Part shown: piece after piece, positions 34,025-41,099 of the stretch | How the letters are laid out: each line of letters starts with the position of its first letter | How positions within the stretch are numbered: the stretch's first letter is position 1 | Source: Rhodoferax sp. | GTDB taxonomy: Bacteria > Pseudomonadota > Gammaproteobacteria > Burkholderiales > Burkholderiaceae_C | Length of the DNA stretch: 41,529 nucleotides | Assembly: GCF_010365055.1 (NCBI RefSeq) | Contig: NZ_JAAFHA010000027.1 | Coordinates: 1 to 41,529, forward strand | Direction: 5' to 3' | Program-made: the position numbers and the translations under genes | The notes under the pieces: model-generated | What the model saw: the letters and a program-made list of their open reading frames with translations, nothing else | What the model was told of the DNA's origin: nothing | The model's database searches: none

Positions 34025-34702
34025 ATGTCACTTTCCAGCGCAACACTGTCAGCCATTCAACAGGCTGGCGCCGCCGCCTACGCGGCCGATACCGAACTCA
34101 AAAATGCGGTCAAAGGCTACGCAGCGCGGGTGAACGCTGCCATGAGCGCCAACCCCTACGGCCTGGGCAATGACGCGCTGTTCGAGAACTGGAAGGTGGT
34201 CGCCCGACTCTCGCAAACGATCAGCGGGATCGAAGAGGAACTCAACAAGGTCTACCGCGTCGCGTCAGAACTGACCGCCGACGACCAGCCGAGCGTGCGA
34301 GACACACCCGCGCTTGCCGCGCCAAAGACGGCTTCAGTCGGGCCGGCCTTGCGCCGTCAACCTGACTTGACAACGATTGATGTGGTGGCGAAGCGAAAGA
34401 AAAAAACCGCAGCCTCTAAACCCCGAAAGCCCAAGACCCAAGCGAGCCCGCGCCCGATCACACCAACTGGCACAGCGACGAGCCCGGTGGAACGCGGCGG
34501 CAACGCCGCCACACTGCTGCAGCACCTGAAGACCCTGCTGGACTCCAAAAACTATACCGTGATCAATCAGACCGCCGTTGGGCATGCGACTGGCATTCCC
34601 CTCGGGTCCATGACGGCGGCCATCAAGAAACTGACTGAAAGCGGTGAAGTCGTTGCCGGGCCGAGCGGGGGCTTCAAGCTCTCAAATCTTCACGGCAAAT
34701 GA
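34025..34702 (+). CDS. Hypothetical protein with basic linker and winged-helix-like C-terminus (225 aa)
   Basis: 225 aa; AAGGA lies before the ATG. Residues 1-90 are helical and alanine-rich (LSAIQQAGAAAYAADTELKN, LSQTISGIEEELNKVYRVA). Residues 115-160 are a Lys/Pro-rich linker (AKRKKKTAASKPRKPKTQ). Residues 165-225 look like a winged helix (TLLQHLKTLLDSKNYTVINQ, AVGHATGIPLGSMTAAIKKL, GPSGGFKL), so DNA binding is plausible. I do not recognise the full-length family. It ends 57 bp before the duplicated tRNA end that marks the mobile-element remnant. Confidence 0.65.
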   Translation: MSLSSATLSAIQQAGAAAYAADTELKNAVKGYAARVNAAMSANPYGLGNDALFENWKVVARLSQTISGIEEELNKVYRVASELTADDQPSVRDTPALAAPKTASVGPALRRQPDLTTIDVVAKRKKKTAASKPRKPKTQASPRPITPTGTATSPVERGGNAATLLQHLKTLLDSKNYTVINQTAVGHATGIPLGSMTAAIKKLTESGEVVAGPSGGFKLSNLHGK

Positions 34703-34759
34703 TTTTTGGGGGCCGATAGTCCCGTGAAGCCACAGGTTGAGTAGGGGGGACTGATCGAC

Positions 34760-34777
34760 TGGAGCGGGTGAAGGGAA
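34760..34777. repeat. Distal attachment-site copy (18-bp duplicate of the tRNA-Gly 3' end)
   Basis: TGGAGCGGGTGAAGGGAA is identical to the 3'-terminal 18 bp of the tRNA-Gly gene at 36029-36046 and in the same orientation. Similarity continues imperfectly into AACCCTC after a 2-bp length difference. Confidence 0.85.
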
Positions 34778-34843
34778 AGCGCAACCCTCCAGAGCAGCAA
34801 CAGCGGGAACTGCCCCACGGGCGCGTTGCAATGAGGCAATCAG

Positions 34844-35053
34844 GGTATCGACTTCACCACCAAGGGTGTTTACAAGAGGCGCAAATTCTCGCTGAATGCC
34901 GAACAGATCAACCAGATCAGTTATCGCGCGGCAGCGGGGGAGTCCAAAGCCGCGATAGCACGGGAGTTTGGGATCAGCCGGGAAACCGTTTACTCGTACC
35001 TGCGTCAGGGTAGCTCCACAGTCGCCGCGGCAGCGACTGCAAATGCCGATTGA
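34844..35053 (+). pseudogene. C-terminal fragment of a serine recombinase (resolvase/invertase)
   Basis: Open frame of 69 codons without a start; a stop lies a few codons upstream in the same frame. It reads GIDFTTKGVYKRRKFSLNAE and then a helix-turn-helix, AAAGESKAAIAREFGISRET followed by VYSYLR. This is the end of the catalytic-domain linker plus the Hin-type DNA-binding domain of resolvases and invertases. The catalytic serine domain is absent, so it is a relic. Confidence 0.75.
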
Positions 35054-35133
35054 GGCGTCGTAGAGGTTTCGACATCTCGATGACGCAGGGTGGCTACTGG
35101 TTCCCTCGACCAGCAGACGGACTTGAAATTTAT

Positions 35134-35147
35134 TAACATGAATGTTA
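35134..35147. promoter_or_regulatory. Palindrome at the start of the toxin-antitoxin operon
   Basis: TAACAT-GA-ATGTTA, a perfect 6-bp inverted repeat in an AT-rich patch; its right arm contains the toxin's ATG. This is the usual place for the operator bound by an XRE-type antitoxin. Confidence 0.45.
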
Positions 35148-35480
35148 TATTTAACCGTGTCTTATCAGATTGAATACTTCAACGCCAACGCCAAAGCATC
35201 CCTCGATGCGTGGCCAGTCGGACTGAAGGCAAGGTATTTGGCCTTGTTGATGCGAATGACGGAACATGGCCCGGACCTCGGGATGCCGCACACCAGGGCG
35301 ATGGGGAATGGGCTGTTCGAGGTGCGAGTGAAGGCGGGCGAAGGAATTGGCCGCGCGTTTTACTGCACGATGGTGGGCAAGCGCATTGTGGTGTTGCACG
35401 GCTTCATCAAAAAGACCGATAAAACACCCGCGAAGGAAATGGCGATCGCCCATGATCGCTTGAAGGAGCTGAAATCATGA
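35142..35480 (+). CDS. HigB-like (Gp49/RelE-superfamily) toxin
   Basis: 112 aa (or 107 from the GTG at 35157). YQIEYFNANAKASLDAWPVG, LGMPHTRAMGNGLFEVRVKA, IGRAFYCTMVGKRIVVLHGF and IKKTDKTPAKEMAIAHDRL match phage-derived Gp49-like/HigB toxins, which cut mRNA on the ribosome. The stop overlaps the antitoxin ATG (ATGA), toxin first as in higBA modules. No ribosome site is obvious, and a palindrome covers the start. It lies inside the element remnant at tRNA-Gly. Confidence 0.87.
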   Translation: MLYLTVSYQIEYFNANAKASLDAWPVGLKARYLALLMRMTEHGPDLGMPHTRAMGNGLFEVRVKAGEGIGRAFYCTMVGKRIVVLHGFIKKTDKTPAKEMAIAHDRLKELKS

Positions 35481-35812
35481 AAACTGCTACACAACCGAAC
35501 AATACTTACGCCCCGGTCGCGTTCGACCCCGGCGCGGAAGTGGCGCGTCTGAAGCAGACCAGCCCGGCATTCGCTCGCGCTTGGAATGCCCAGGCCGAAG
35601 AATTTGACGCACTCGACGCGCTCTTGGAGGCCCGCAAGCGGGCGGGGTTGACGCAAGCCCAGGTGGCTGATTTGATGGGAGTAAAGCAGTCGTCCCTCGC
35701 CCGGGTAGAGGCTTCTCTGGCGTCCCACAGCCATGCGCCTTCACTGACCACGCTTCGGAAATACGCGCAGGCCGTTGGCTGCAAGCTCGAACTCAGGATG
35801 GTGCCGCAATAG
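35477..35812 (+). CDS. XRE-family antitoxin (HigA-like)
   Basis: 111 aa. A Cro/C1-type helix-turn-helix occupies residues about 50-106: RKRAGLTQAQVADLMGVKQS, SLARVEA, APSLTTLRKYAQAVGCKLEL. The N-terminal 45 residues probably contact the toxin. It is coupled to the upstream toxin gene by ATGA, and it probably represses the pair through the palindrome at 35134-35147. Its 3' end overlaps the integrase fragment on the other strand by 20 bp. Confidence 0.88.
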   Translation: MKTATQPNNTYAPVAFDPGAEVARLKQTSPAFARAWNAQAEEFDALDALLEARKRAGLTQAQVADLMGVKQSSLARVEASLASHSHAPSLTTLRKYAQAVGCKLELRMVPQ

Positions 35813-35948
35813 GGTGCGATACGACGGTCGATTGCCGCCGCTCAGTCGATGCGATGACCTCGCGTTTTCGGTAGACTTGGCGAAGCTGGGCAGGGACGAC
35901 AATGCGAAGAACGTAGATGCCGGAAGGTCGGCGGAAAAGATTCTGCAT
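35793..35948 (-). pseudogene. N-terminal fragment of a tyrosine recombinase/integrase
   Basis: A 51-codon frame starting MQNLFRRPSGIYVLRIVVPA, then QLRQVYRKREVIASTERR, which is the N-terminal DUF6538-like segment of phage-type integrases. After about 42 residues the similarity ends and it runs antisense into the antitoxin gene and stops. The core-binding and catalytic domains are missing. Its start lies 80 bp from the tRNA gene, where an integrase is expected. Confidence 0.68.
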
Positions 35949-36028
35949 GGCACACCTTTGTATGAGTGTGCTGTATCGGGGCAGGCGATTCTTGATTTAT
36001 GCATTTAAATCAATAGCTTGGCGAGATG

Positions 36029-36046
36029 TGGAGCGGGTGAAGGGAA
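36029..36046. repeat. Attachment-site copy within tRNA-Gly
   Basis: The 3'-terminal 18 bp of the tRNA gene (including CCA), identical to 34760-34777. Confidence 0.85.
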
Positions 36047-36102
36047 TCGAACCCTCGTATGAAGCTTGGGAAGCTGCCGTTCTACCATTGAACTACACCC
36101 GC
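36029..36102 (-). tRNA. tRNA-Gly (anticodon CCC)
   Basis: 74 nt including an encoded CCA. Acceptor GCGGGTG pairs with CACCCGC; D arm GTTC-AATGGTA-GAAC; anticodon loop TTCCCAA gives CCC; T arm GAGGG-TTCGATT-CCCTT. The anticodon stem has one C-U mismatch at its second pair. It closely resembles the glyU tRNA of Escherichia coli. Its 3' end is duplicated at 34760-34777. Confidence 0.95.
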
Positions 36103-36411
36103 ATGGTAAGTCATTGACTTTAAATGACTTTTTCTGGCTGAAACTACAGCGTAGCTCAGTGAAGTGGCGAATTCTACCCCTAAAATTTTAGCCCCATCCT
36201 AAGCACCGGCTGGCTGTGAAATGCTGCACCTTGGCGCCTAGCGCGCCTGGCTAGGGGCGCGCACCCCCGGTCACGACCACCTTGGAATCTCACCAGCTCA
36301 AACAGGAAATAGGCGGGACGGCTCGAATGCGACAGGTATCCGGGCAATAACGCCTTGACGCAGGCTCTCGTACACAGGTCTGGCGGTAGAAATGGCCAGT
36401 GCCGCTGCCGA
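36103..36411. other. Gene-free stretch upstream of tRNA-Gly
   Basis: No gene seen. An 8-bp perfect inverted repeat AAGTCATT/AATGACTT (36108-36115 and 36123-36130) lies 5 bp from the tRNA 5' end. A hairpin CCTAGC/GCTAGG (36237-36255) lies downstream of the AAA-ATPase gene without a U-run. Confidence 0.4.
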
Positions 36412-37569
36412 CTATTCTCCCAGAAACGCTTCGCGCCAACCTCGAACTTCACAGCCTTGGCGGGCATATCGCCCTTCGCCGCCGAACACTATCGTCGGGG
36501 TTAAGGCATCAAGACCCGCCAGCGCTTGCCACTTATGCACGCCTTGGGGCCAGTCTGATGCAAACGTGCTGCCCGATTTGATTTCAATGGCCTGCAGGCC
36601 TTGCGGGGTTTCAAACACCACGTCGACTTCGTTGCCCGTACTGTCGCGCCAGAAATAAAGCTCAGCGCTTTGCCCGGCGTTGTAACGCTGCTTGAGCAAC
36701 TCCGACACCACCCAGGTCTCAAACAAAGCACCGCGTGCCGAGTGCGTCTGCAAAGTTGCCAGGTCACGAATGCCGAGCAGCCACGCCATCAACCCAACAT
36801 CCAAAAAATACAGTTTGGGGGTTTTCACCAAGCGTTTGCCAAAATTGCGGTGATAGGGCGGCAGACGCGTCACCAAATAACTGGTTTCCAGCACGCTCAG
36901 CCAATGCCGTGCCGTGACGGCGGAGATGCCGCAGTCAGCCCCCAACGATGCCAAGTTGAGCAACTGGCCCGAGCGAGCAGCGCACATCCGCACAAAGCGT
37001 TGAAACTGCCCCAAATCCCGTACCGCTAACAACTGGCGCACATCGCGCTCCAAATAAGTCGCCACGTAGTTGGGAAACCAGTCGGCCGGGGCCAAGTCGC
37101 GGTCGTAAAGAGCGGGGTAACAGCCGGTCAAAAGCAAGGCATCCAAGGTCGCTGGCAAGTGGGCAGCGCCCAATTCAGCGGCACTGAGCGGCAACAATTC
37201 GACCCGGCCCACACGCCCTGCCAGCGATTGCGTCATGCCAGCCATGAGGTCAAACTGCGCCGACCCGGTGAGCACGAAATCGCCCATGCGCTGGCGCTCA
37301 TCCACCCACCGCTGCAGCCACGACAGCAGGGCCGGGCAACGCTGCACCTCGTCCAAAATGGCCCCATCGGGGAAACGCGCCAAAAAACGACGTGGATCTG
37401 TCTGAGCAAACTCTCGCTCGTCCGGGTTTTCAAGTGACACGTAGGGCTTGTTGGCGAACAAGGTGCGCGCCAGTGTGGTTTTGCCCGACTGCCTAGGCCC
37501 GGCAAGTGCAACCACGGGGAAGCCCTTGGCGAGTCGCTCAAGCGTTGCTGAAGCAAGCCGTGGAATCAT
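36412..37569 (-). CDS. AAA-family ATPase with C-terminal DUF4143 domain
   Basis: 385 aa. N-terminal ATPase (AAA_14): Walker A GPRQSGKTTL at residues 24-33, Walker B GAILDEVQRCP, sensor-like FVLTGSAQFDLM. The C-terminal DUF4143 part has YLERDVRQLLAVRDLGQFQR, a winged-helix-like segment and a nuclease-fold-like end LYFWRDSTGNEVDVV followed by AIEIKSG. Members are common, often horizontally acquired and of unknown function. It stands alone; a 9-bp inverted repeat lies 3 bp before its ATG. Confidence 0.9.
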   Translation of the reverse strand: MIPRLASATLERLAKGFPVVALAGPRQSGKTTLARTLFANKPYVSLENPDEREFAQTDPRRFLARFPDGAILDEVQRCPALLSWLQRWVDERQRMGDFVLTGSAQFDLMAGMTQSLAGRVGRVELLPLSAAELGAAHLPATLDALLLTGCYPALYDRDLAPADWFPNYVATYLERDVRQLLAVRDLGQFQRFVRMCAARSGQLLNLASLGADCGISAVTARHWLSVLETSYLVTRLPPYHRNFGKRLVKTPKLYFLDVGLMAWLLGIRDLATLQTHSARGALFETWVVSELLKQRYNAGQSAELYFWRDSTGNEVDVVFETPQGLQAIEIKSGSTFASDWPQGVHKWQALAGLDALTPTIVFGGEGRYARQGCEVRGWREAFLGE

Positions 37570-37572
37570 CTT

Positions 37573-37605
37573 TTACAAATCGAAAGTTTTTATTTTGATT
37601 TGTAA
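37573..37605. promoter_or_regulatory. Inverted repeat directly before the AAA-ATPase start
   Basis: TTACAAATC / GATTTGTAA, perfect 9-bp arms with a 15-nt spacer in an AT-rich patch, 3 bp from the ATG. It could be an operator or a hairpin hiding the ribosome site. Confidence 0.45.
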
Positions 37606-37794
37606 TTTTAACAACGCGAAAGTAAAAAGGCGACCACTTTTCGGTGTGAGCGGCGAAAGGCAATGACACTGCTTGGGTTAACAGGGCCAGCACGCACGCC
37701 GTGTGGTACCTGTTTGGCCTGCGCCAGCATGGGAACACCACCAGCTTGCCGGCGCAAGTTTGGCTGCGTGGCAGGTTCGACTTTTTTCGAAAGA

Positions 37795-37860
37795 AATCAG
37801 CCTCCAGCCCTCGTATCCATTGATTAAACAGCTATTAAAATAGTAGTTTCTAATGCAAGA
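37795..37860 (-). repeat. Dispersed palindromic repeat, copy at the fliT 3' end
   Basis: The minus strand reads CTACTATTTTAATAGCTG, then ACGAGGGCTGGAGGCTGATTT. Head and tail match the other copies. The fliT stop codon lies inside or just before the repeat, which may therefore have replaced the original gene end. Apart from this copy, nothing recognisable is seen between 37606 and 37849. Confidence 0.65.
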
Positions 37861-38149
37861 ACTGGCGCTGCCCGTCCAGATTTTGTTCGCAGTGCGTGAG
37901 CCACGGCTCGGCCAGGTAGCGAATCTGGGCATCGTTGTGCAGGATGCGCTGCATGATGCGGGTCTTTTCGGTGCGCTGCTCAGGCAACAATTGCTCGTTG
38001 CTACCCCGCACACGCAATTGCTCGATCAACACGGCACAGGCACCCTCAAAGCGCACCACTTGCTCCCAGTCTTCGTCTTTGGCGGCGTTGAGCATTTTGA
38101 GGCTGCTGTCTTCGATGGCTTTGTAATAGTCAATCAGCATGAGGGGCAT
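37850..38149 (-). CDS. fliT: Flagellar protein FliT-like
   Basis: 99 aa from the ATG at 38149, which has GGGAG 7 nt upstream. Small helical protein (LIDYYKAIEDSSLKMLNAAK, WEQVVRFEGACAVLIEQLRV, RIMQRILHNDAQIRYLAEPW) with the size, pattern and position of FliT, the export chaperone for the filament cap FliD. Identification rests largely on its place after fliD-fliS. The 3' end abuts a copy of the dispersed repeat. Confidence 0.75.
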   Translation of the reverse strand: MPLMLIDYYKAIEDSSLKMLNAAKDEDWEQVVRFEGACAVLIEQLRVRGSNEQLLPEQRTEKTRIMQRILHNDAQIRYLAEPWLTHCEQNLDGQRQFLH

Positions 38150-38162
38150 TTCTGTACTCCCG

Positions 38163-38582
38163 TTAGTGAGACGGCGGCAACTCAGAAGCCTGCTCACCAA
38201 TCTGCTTCCAGCCATCGGCCAGCGGTTCGATCACACGAATCACATCGGCCAGGGCGGCATCGTCATTGCGCAGATTAGCTTCCGTGAGCCGAAGCGCACA
38301 GTAGCCATACAAACCATTGAGATTGGCGGCAATGTCGCCACCTTGCGTCAGGTTCAAGGCCGGCTTGAGCGCCTCGTCAATGATGCGCACGGCCTTGTTG
38401 ATCTTCTCGCCCTTGGCCGCAATATCACCGCGCTTCAAAGCAGCGCGGGCAGCACCCACATTCTTGAGCAAGCCATCCAGCAGCATCGCGACCAATTGGT
38501 GCGGGCTGGCCTGGCTGACCGCCGTCTCCACGCTGACCCGTTGATAGGCAGAAGCTGAGCGAGAACTGACTGAAGTAAACAT
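38163..38582 (-). CDS. fliS: Flagellar export chaperone FliS
   Basis: 139 aa from the ATG at 38582; an in-frame ATG four codons upstream is possible. Family features: SASAYQRVSVETAVSQASPH, QLVAMLLDGLLKNVGAARAA, KGEKINKAVRIIDEALKPAL, GDIAANLNGLYGYCALRLTE. It binds the flagellin C-terminus and prevents polymerisation in the cytoplasm. 13 bp before fliT and 84 bp after fliD in the same direction. Confidence 0.92.
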   Translation of the reverse strand: MFTSVSSRSASAYQRVSVETAVSQASPHQLVAMLLDGLLKNVGAARAALKRGDIAAKGEKINKAVRIIDEALKPALNLTQGGDIAANLNGLYGYCALRLTEANLRNDDAALADVIRVIEPLADGWKQIGEQASELPPSH

Positions 38583-38666
38583 GCTGCGTTCCATTTTGTT
38601 TGTTACTTTATTTATCGGCATGTCAGCGCGTAACTCAAGCAAATTTGTACAGTGGAAAGAGGTTGT

Positions 38667-40154
38667 TTAGGCGGTGGACTTGTTCCAGGTCGCCACCTGC
38701 TGAGTCACATAAGCGTTAAGGGCGTTCAGTTGCGCCATCTGGGCGTCCAGGGCGCTGTACTGCTTGCGCAAACGGGTTTCGAACAGGGCTGCGCGGTCAT
38801 TCACTTTGGTTTGTTCTTTGGTGTTGCTGTCAAGATTTTTTTGTAGCGCCGCCGCCTTATTTGTGACTGAACCACCGCTTGCCGCTACGCCACGCCCCAG
38901 ATCCCTGAATTTCAAGGCAAAGCCGTTGGTCAACGGGTTGCTGTTGTTATTGGTAAAAAGCTGCTGCAAGGTCGTGCCGTTATTGGCAGCGGCGCTCAGC
39001 TTGGGGGTATTGATGGTCAGCGAGCCGTCCAGCTGGCGCTCAAGCCCCATATCTGACAAGCGCTGAGAACTGGCACCCAGGCTGGCAGAGCCGAGCATAT
39101 TGCGCAATATGTTTTGCAGCCCCACGACCGAGGAATCGCCCTGGAACAGCCCCGCCGTCTTGGTGGCAGCGTCGTATCTCGTTAAATCAGTCAGCGACTT
39201 ATTCAGCTTGTTGTAAGCGGTCACAAAGTCCGACACATTTTTGACAGCTGGCGTCACGTCTTCGCTGATCGCCATGGTGAGCGGTGACTTGAGCTCACCC
39301 GGGAGGCCATAGCTGGTGGTGGTTGTCGCAACCAACTTGATAGTGACACCCGGAATGTTGTCAGCCAGCGTGTTGGTAGCCGAGGTGACGGCCAGACCGT
39401 TAATGCGGGCCTTCGCGTCTTGGGCATACTGCACCGGAATACCCGCTGTAGCCATGCCAGAAGCCAAACCGGTTAACGGATCAACAGTCGCAGGATCGAA
39501 CGCAAGCTGCGACAAACCCGCATTGTCATTGTTGGTTGCATCAGCGTCGGCAACCGTCATTCTGAAACCCGCCGCAGCACCCGTACTCTTGGACTGTAGC
39601 AGCAGGCGCTCATTGGTTCCGTCATTGAAGACAGATGCCACCACGCCAGCATTCGTGCCATTAATCTTGGCGGCAATCGTGGCAATGGTGTCGGTCGCCT
39701 CGACCGTCACATTCACACTGGCCGCCGCGCCGGGTGTAAATGCCGCACCACCCGCACTCCACGTGCCCAGTTGCAGCGTCAGCGTGCCCGCACCTGGCAT
39801 GGTGCCGGGCGCCACAGCAGCTGATGAACCCGATTGCGATTGCGCCAGCTGATCGACATCCAGACTGAAGGAGGTGGCATTGGCCGTACCCGTCGCCGTG
39901 ATGGTGGCGGCACTGGTGTTGGACGATGCAGCGTTGCGCGCACCCCATGTGCTCGCCACGGAGATTCGGCTGGCCACATCGGTCAGTGCGGCAAACTGCG
40001 ACTGAATCTCGCCAAAGGCCGAAATCTGGGACTGCACATTGGTCGCCTTGAGGGCCAGCGTTTTAAGTGGCGACTTCTCCAGCGCGACCAATTGAGAAAC
40101 AATGCTGTTGACGTCCAGCCCACTGCCAATGCCAGTTGATGAAATGGTAGCCAT
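38667..40154 (-). CDS. fliD: Flagellar filament cap protein FliD (HAP2)
   Basis: 495 aa from the ATG at 40154, which has GGGAGG upstream and begins the conserved MATISSTGIGSGLDVNSIVS. FliD_N: QLVALEKSPLKTLALKATNV. The central part is repetitive, Thr/Ala-rich and variable, as in other caps. FliD_C: NVSDFVTAYNKLNKSLTDLT, GDSSVVGLQNILRNMLG and the coiled-coil end LDAQMAQLNALNAYVTQQV. It caps the filament and promotes flagellin folding at the tip. A sigma-28 promoter lies about 135 bp upstream. Confidence 0.94.
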   Translation of the reverse strand: MATISSTGIGSGLDVNSIVSQLVALEKSPLKTLALKATNVQSQISAFGEIQSQFAALTDVASRISVASTWGARNAASSNTSAATITATGTANATSFSLDVDQLAQSQSGSSAAVAPGTMPGAGTLTLQLGTWSAGGAAFTPGAAASVNVTVEATDTIATIAAKINGTNAGVVASVFNDGTNERLLLQSKSTGAAAGFRMTVADADATNNDNAGLSQLAFDPATVDPLTGLASGMATAGIPVQYAQDAKARINGLAVTSATNTLADNIPGVTIKLVATTTTSYGLPGELKSPLTMAISEDVTPAVKNVSDFVTAYNKLNKSLTDLTRYDAATKTAGLFQGDSSVVGLQNILRNMLGSASLGASSQRLSDMGLERQLDGSLTINTPKLSAAANNGTTLQQLFTNNNSNPLTNGFALKFRDLGRGVAASGGSVTNKAAALQKNLDSNTKEQTKVNDRAALFETRLRKQYSALDAQMAQLNALNAYVTQQVATWNKSTA

Positions 40155-40287
40155 ACAAACCTCCCGAACAAAGCGAACACACAAGATTATCGCCAGCAAG
40201 CACCAAGGACAAACACTGCATAAGGCCGGCAATCCACGCGCATTTGGCGTGTGCCGCAGCCTCGGCAAAAGGCCGACTCGTCCATCT

Positions 40288-40314
40288 ATATCGGCAGACC
40301 CGCGAAAAAGTTAA
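40288..40314 (-). promoter_or_regulatory. Sigma-28 (FliA) promoter of fliD-fliS-fliT
   Basis: The minus strand reads TTAA, exactly 15 nt, then GCCGATAT, against the consensus TAAA-N15-GCCGATAA. The TTAA at 40311-40314 overlaps the TAA that would end the unbroken HigA antitoxin frame. Confidence 0.8.
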
Positions 40315-40669
40315 GCACTCGCAGCCAACAGGCTTTCATAGGGAATATGCAATCCGGCGTGCAAGCGCTTCACCATTTGCAGACTGAGCCGACGCTTCCG
40401 GCTCAGCTCTTCGGAAACTCGACCACTTGAGTCAATGTAGGGCTCAGGTCCTTGGGGGTGAGCCCTTGCTGCTCCATTCTGAATTTGATGGCCTGAACCG
40501 GATCAGCAAGGCCTATCGGGAAATGCCTGTGTTCATAGGCTTCCATGAGCGTGACAAGAATTTCCATCTCGTCCGCCGCTGGCGTCCCCTCTTGCGCCTG
40601 AAATATCGGCTCCAGTCGCTTGAACGCAGCGCGCAAGTCGTCATCGGTTCGGACTGGCTCAATATTCAT
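40311..40669 (-). pseudogene. higA: HigA-like antitoxin gene with a frameshift
   Basis: Starting at the ATG at 40669 (GGAGAG upstream) the frame reads MNIEPVRTDDDLRAAFKRLE and KFRMEQQGLTPKDLSP, then goes out of frame and stops at 40403 (88 aa). From about 40433-40441 the other frame continues as IDSSGRVSEELSRKRRLSLQ and VKRLHAGLHIPYESLLA to a stop at 40311, exactly the missing end of a HigA helix-turn-helix. One base appears to be missing. The lost part carries most of the DNA-binding domain; the N-terminal toxin-binding part is retained. Confidence 0.82.
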
Positions 40670-40967
40670 TGACTCTCTCCAGGTTAATTTGGTCATACCG
40701 CGCATGGGTTCCCAAAAACTTCACCCAGACTATCGCGGCTCGATATTGAGCCTCCACGACCAAGCGGTATTTGTTCCCCGCAATGTTGAACACCACCCTG
40801 TTGTTGCCACAAATGCTTGCGCTGCTGTACTGCGCCTTCATGTTCTGAGGGGTCAGCCTGTTTGCCTTCATCGCCTCGTCAAACCAGCTTTGCAAAGCAC
40901 CTTTTGAATCGGCACATTGCGGCTGACACCAAAATTTGACCAAGGTACTCTTGGCCACAATCCGCAT
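40659..40967 (-). CDS. higB: HigB mRNA-interferase toxin
   Basis: 102 aa from the ATG at 40967 (MRIVAKSTLVKFWCQPQCAD). Pfam HigB_toxin features: ALQSWFDEAMKANRLTPQNM, ICGNNRVVFNIAGNKYRLVV, AAIVWVKFLGTHARYDQINL. The toxin frame looks intact and overlaps the antitoxin start by 11 bp. HigB cleaves ribosome-bound mRNA. It lies between fliC and fliD, after the fliC terminator. Confidence 0.9.
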   Translation of the reverse strand: MRIVAKSTLVKFWCQPQCADSKGALQSWFDEAMKANRLTPQNMKAQYSSASICGNNRVVFNIAGNKYRLVVEAQYRAAIVWVKFLGTHARYDQINLERVNEY

Positions 40968-41010
40968 AAAGTAAATCTTCCATTTTGGGAAATTGTAAAA
41001 AATGGCCAAT

Positions 41011-41041
41011 AAAAAAGCGACGACAGTCAGACTGTCGTCGC
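41011..41041 (-). terminator. Intrinsic terminator of fliC
   Basis: Perfect 11-bp stem GCGACGACAGT / ACTGTCGTCGC with a 3-nt loop, followed on the minus strand by TTTTTT, 59 bp after the fliC stop. Confidence 0.93.
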
Positions 41042-41099
41042 CTTCGGTTGCGAACCCCTTAACTTCTTAATCCGGGTTCAGCGCCTGCCCTGATTACCT

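Larger units (their letters stand above)
34760..36028. mobile_element. Decayed integrative element in tRNA-Gly(CCC)
   Basis: About 1.27 kb bounded by direct repeats of the tRNA 3' end. Inside are a serine-recombinase C-terminal fragment, a HigB/HigA-like toxin-antitoxin pair and the N-terminal piece of a tyrosine integrase next to the tRNA. The intact tRNA lies at one end and the displaced copy at the other, the topology expected of tRNA-targeted integration. Confidence 0.72.

Noticed and set aside
36130..36175. tRNA-like D-arm string GCGTAGCTCAGT near tRNA-Gly
   Set aside because: No acceptor stem, anticodon arm or T arm can be built around it.
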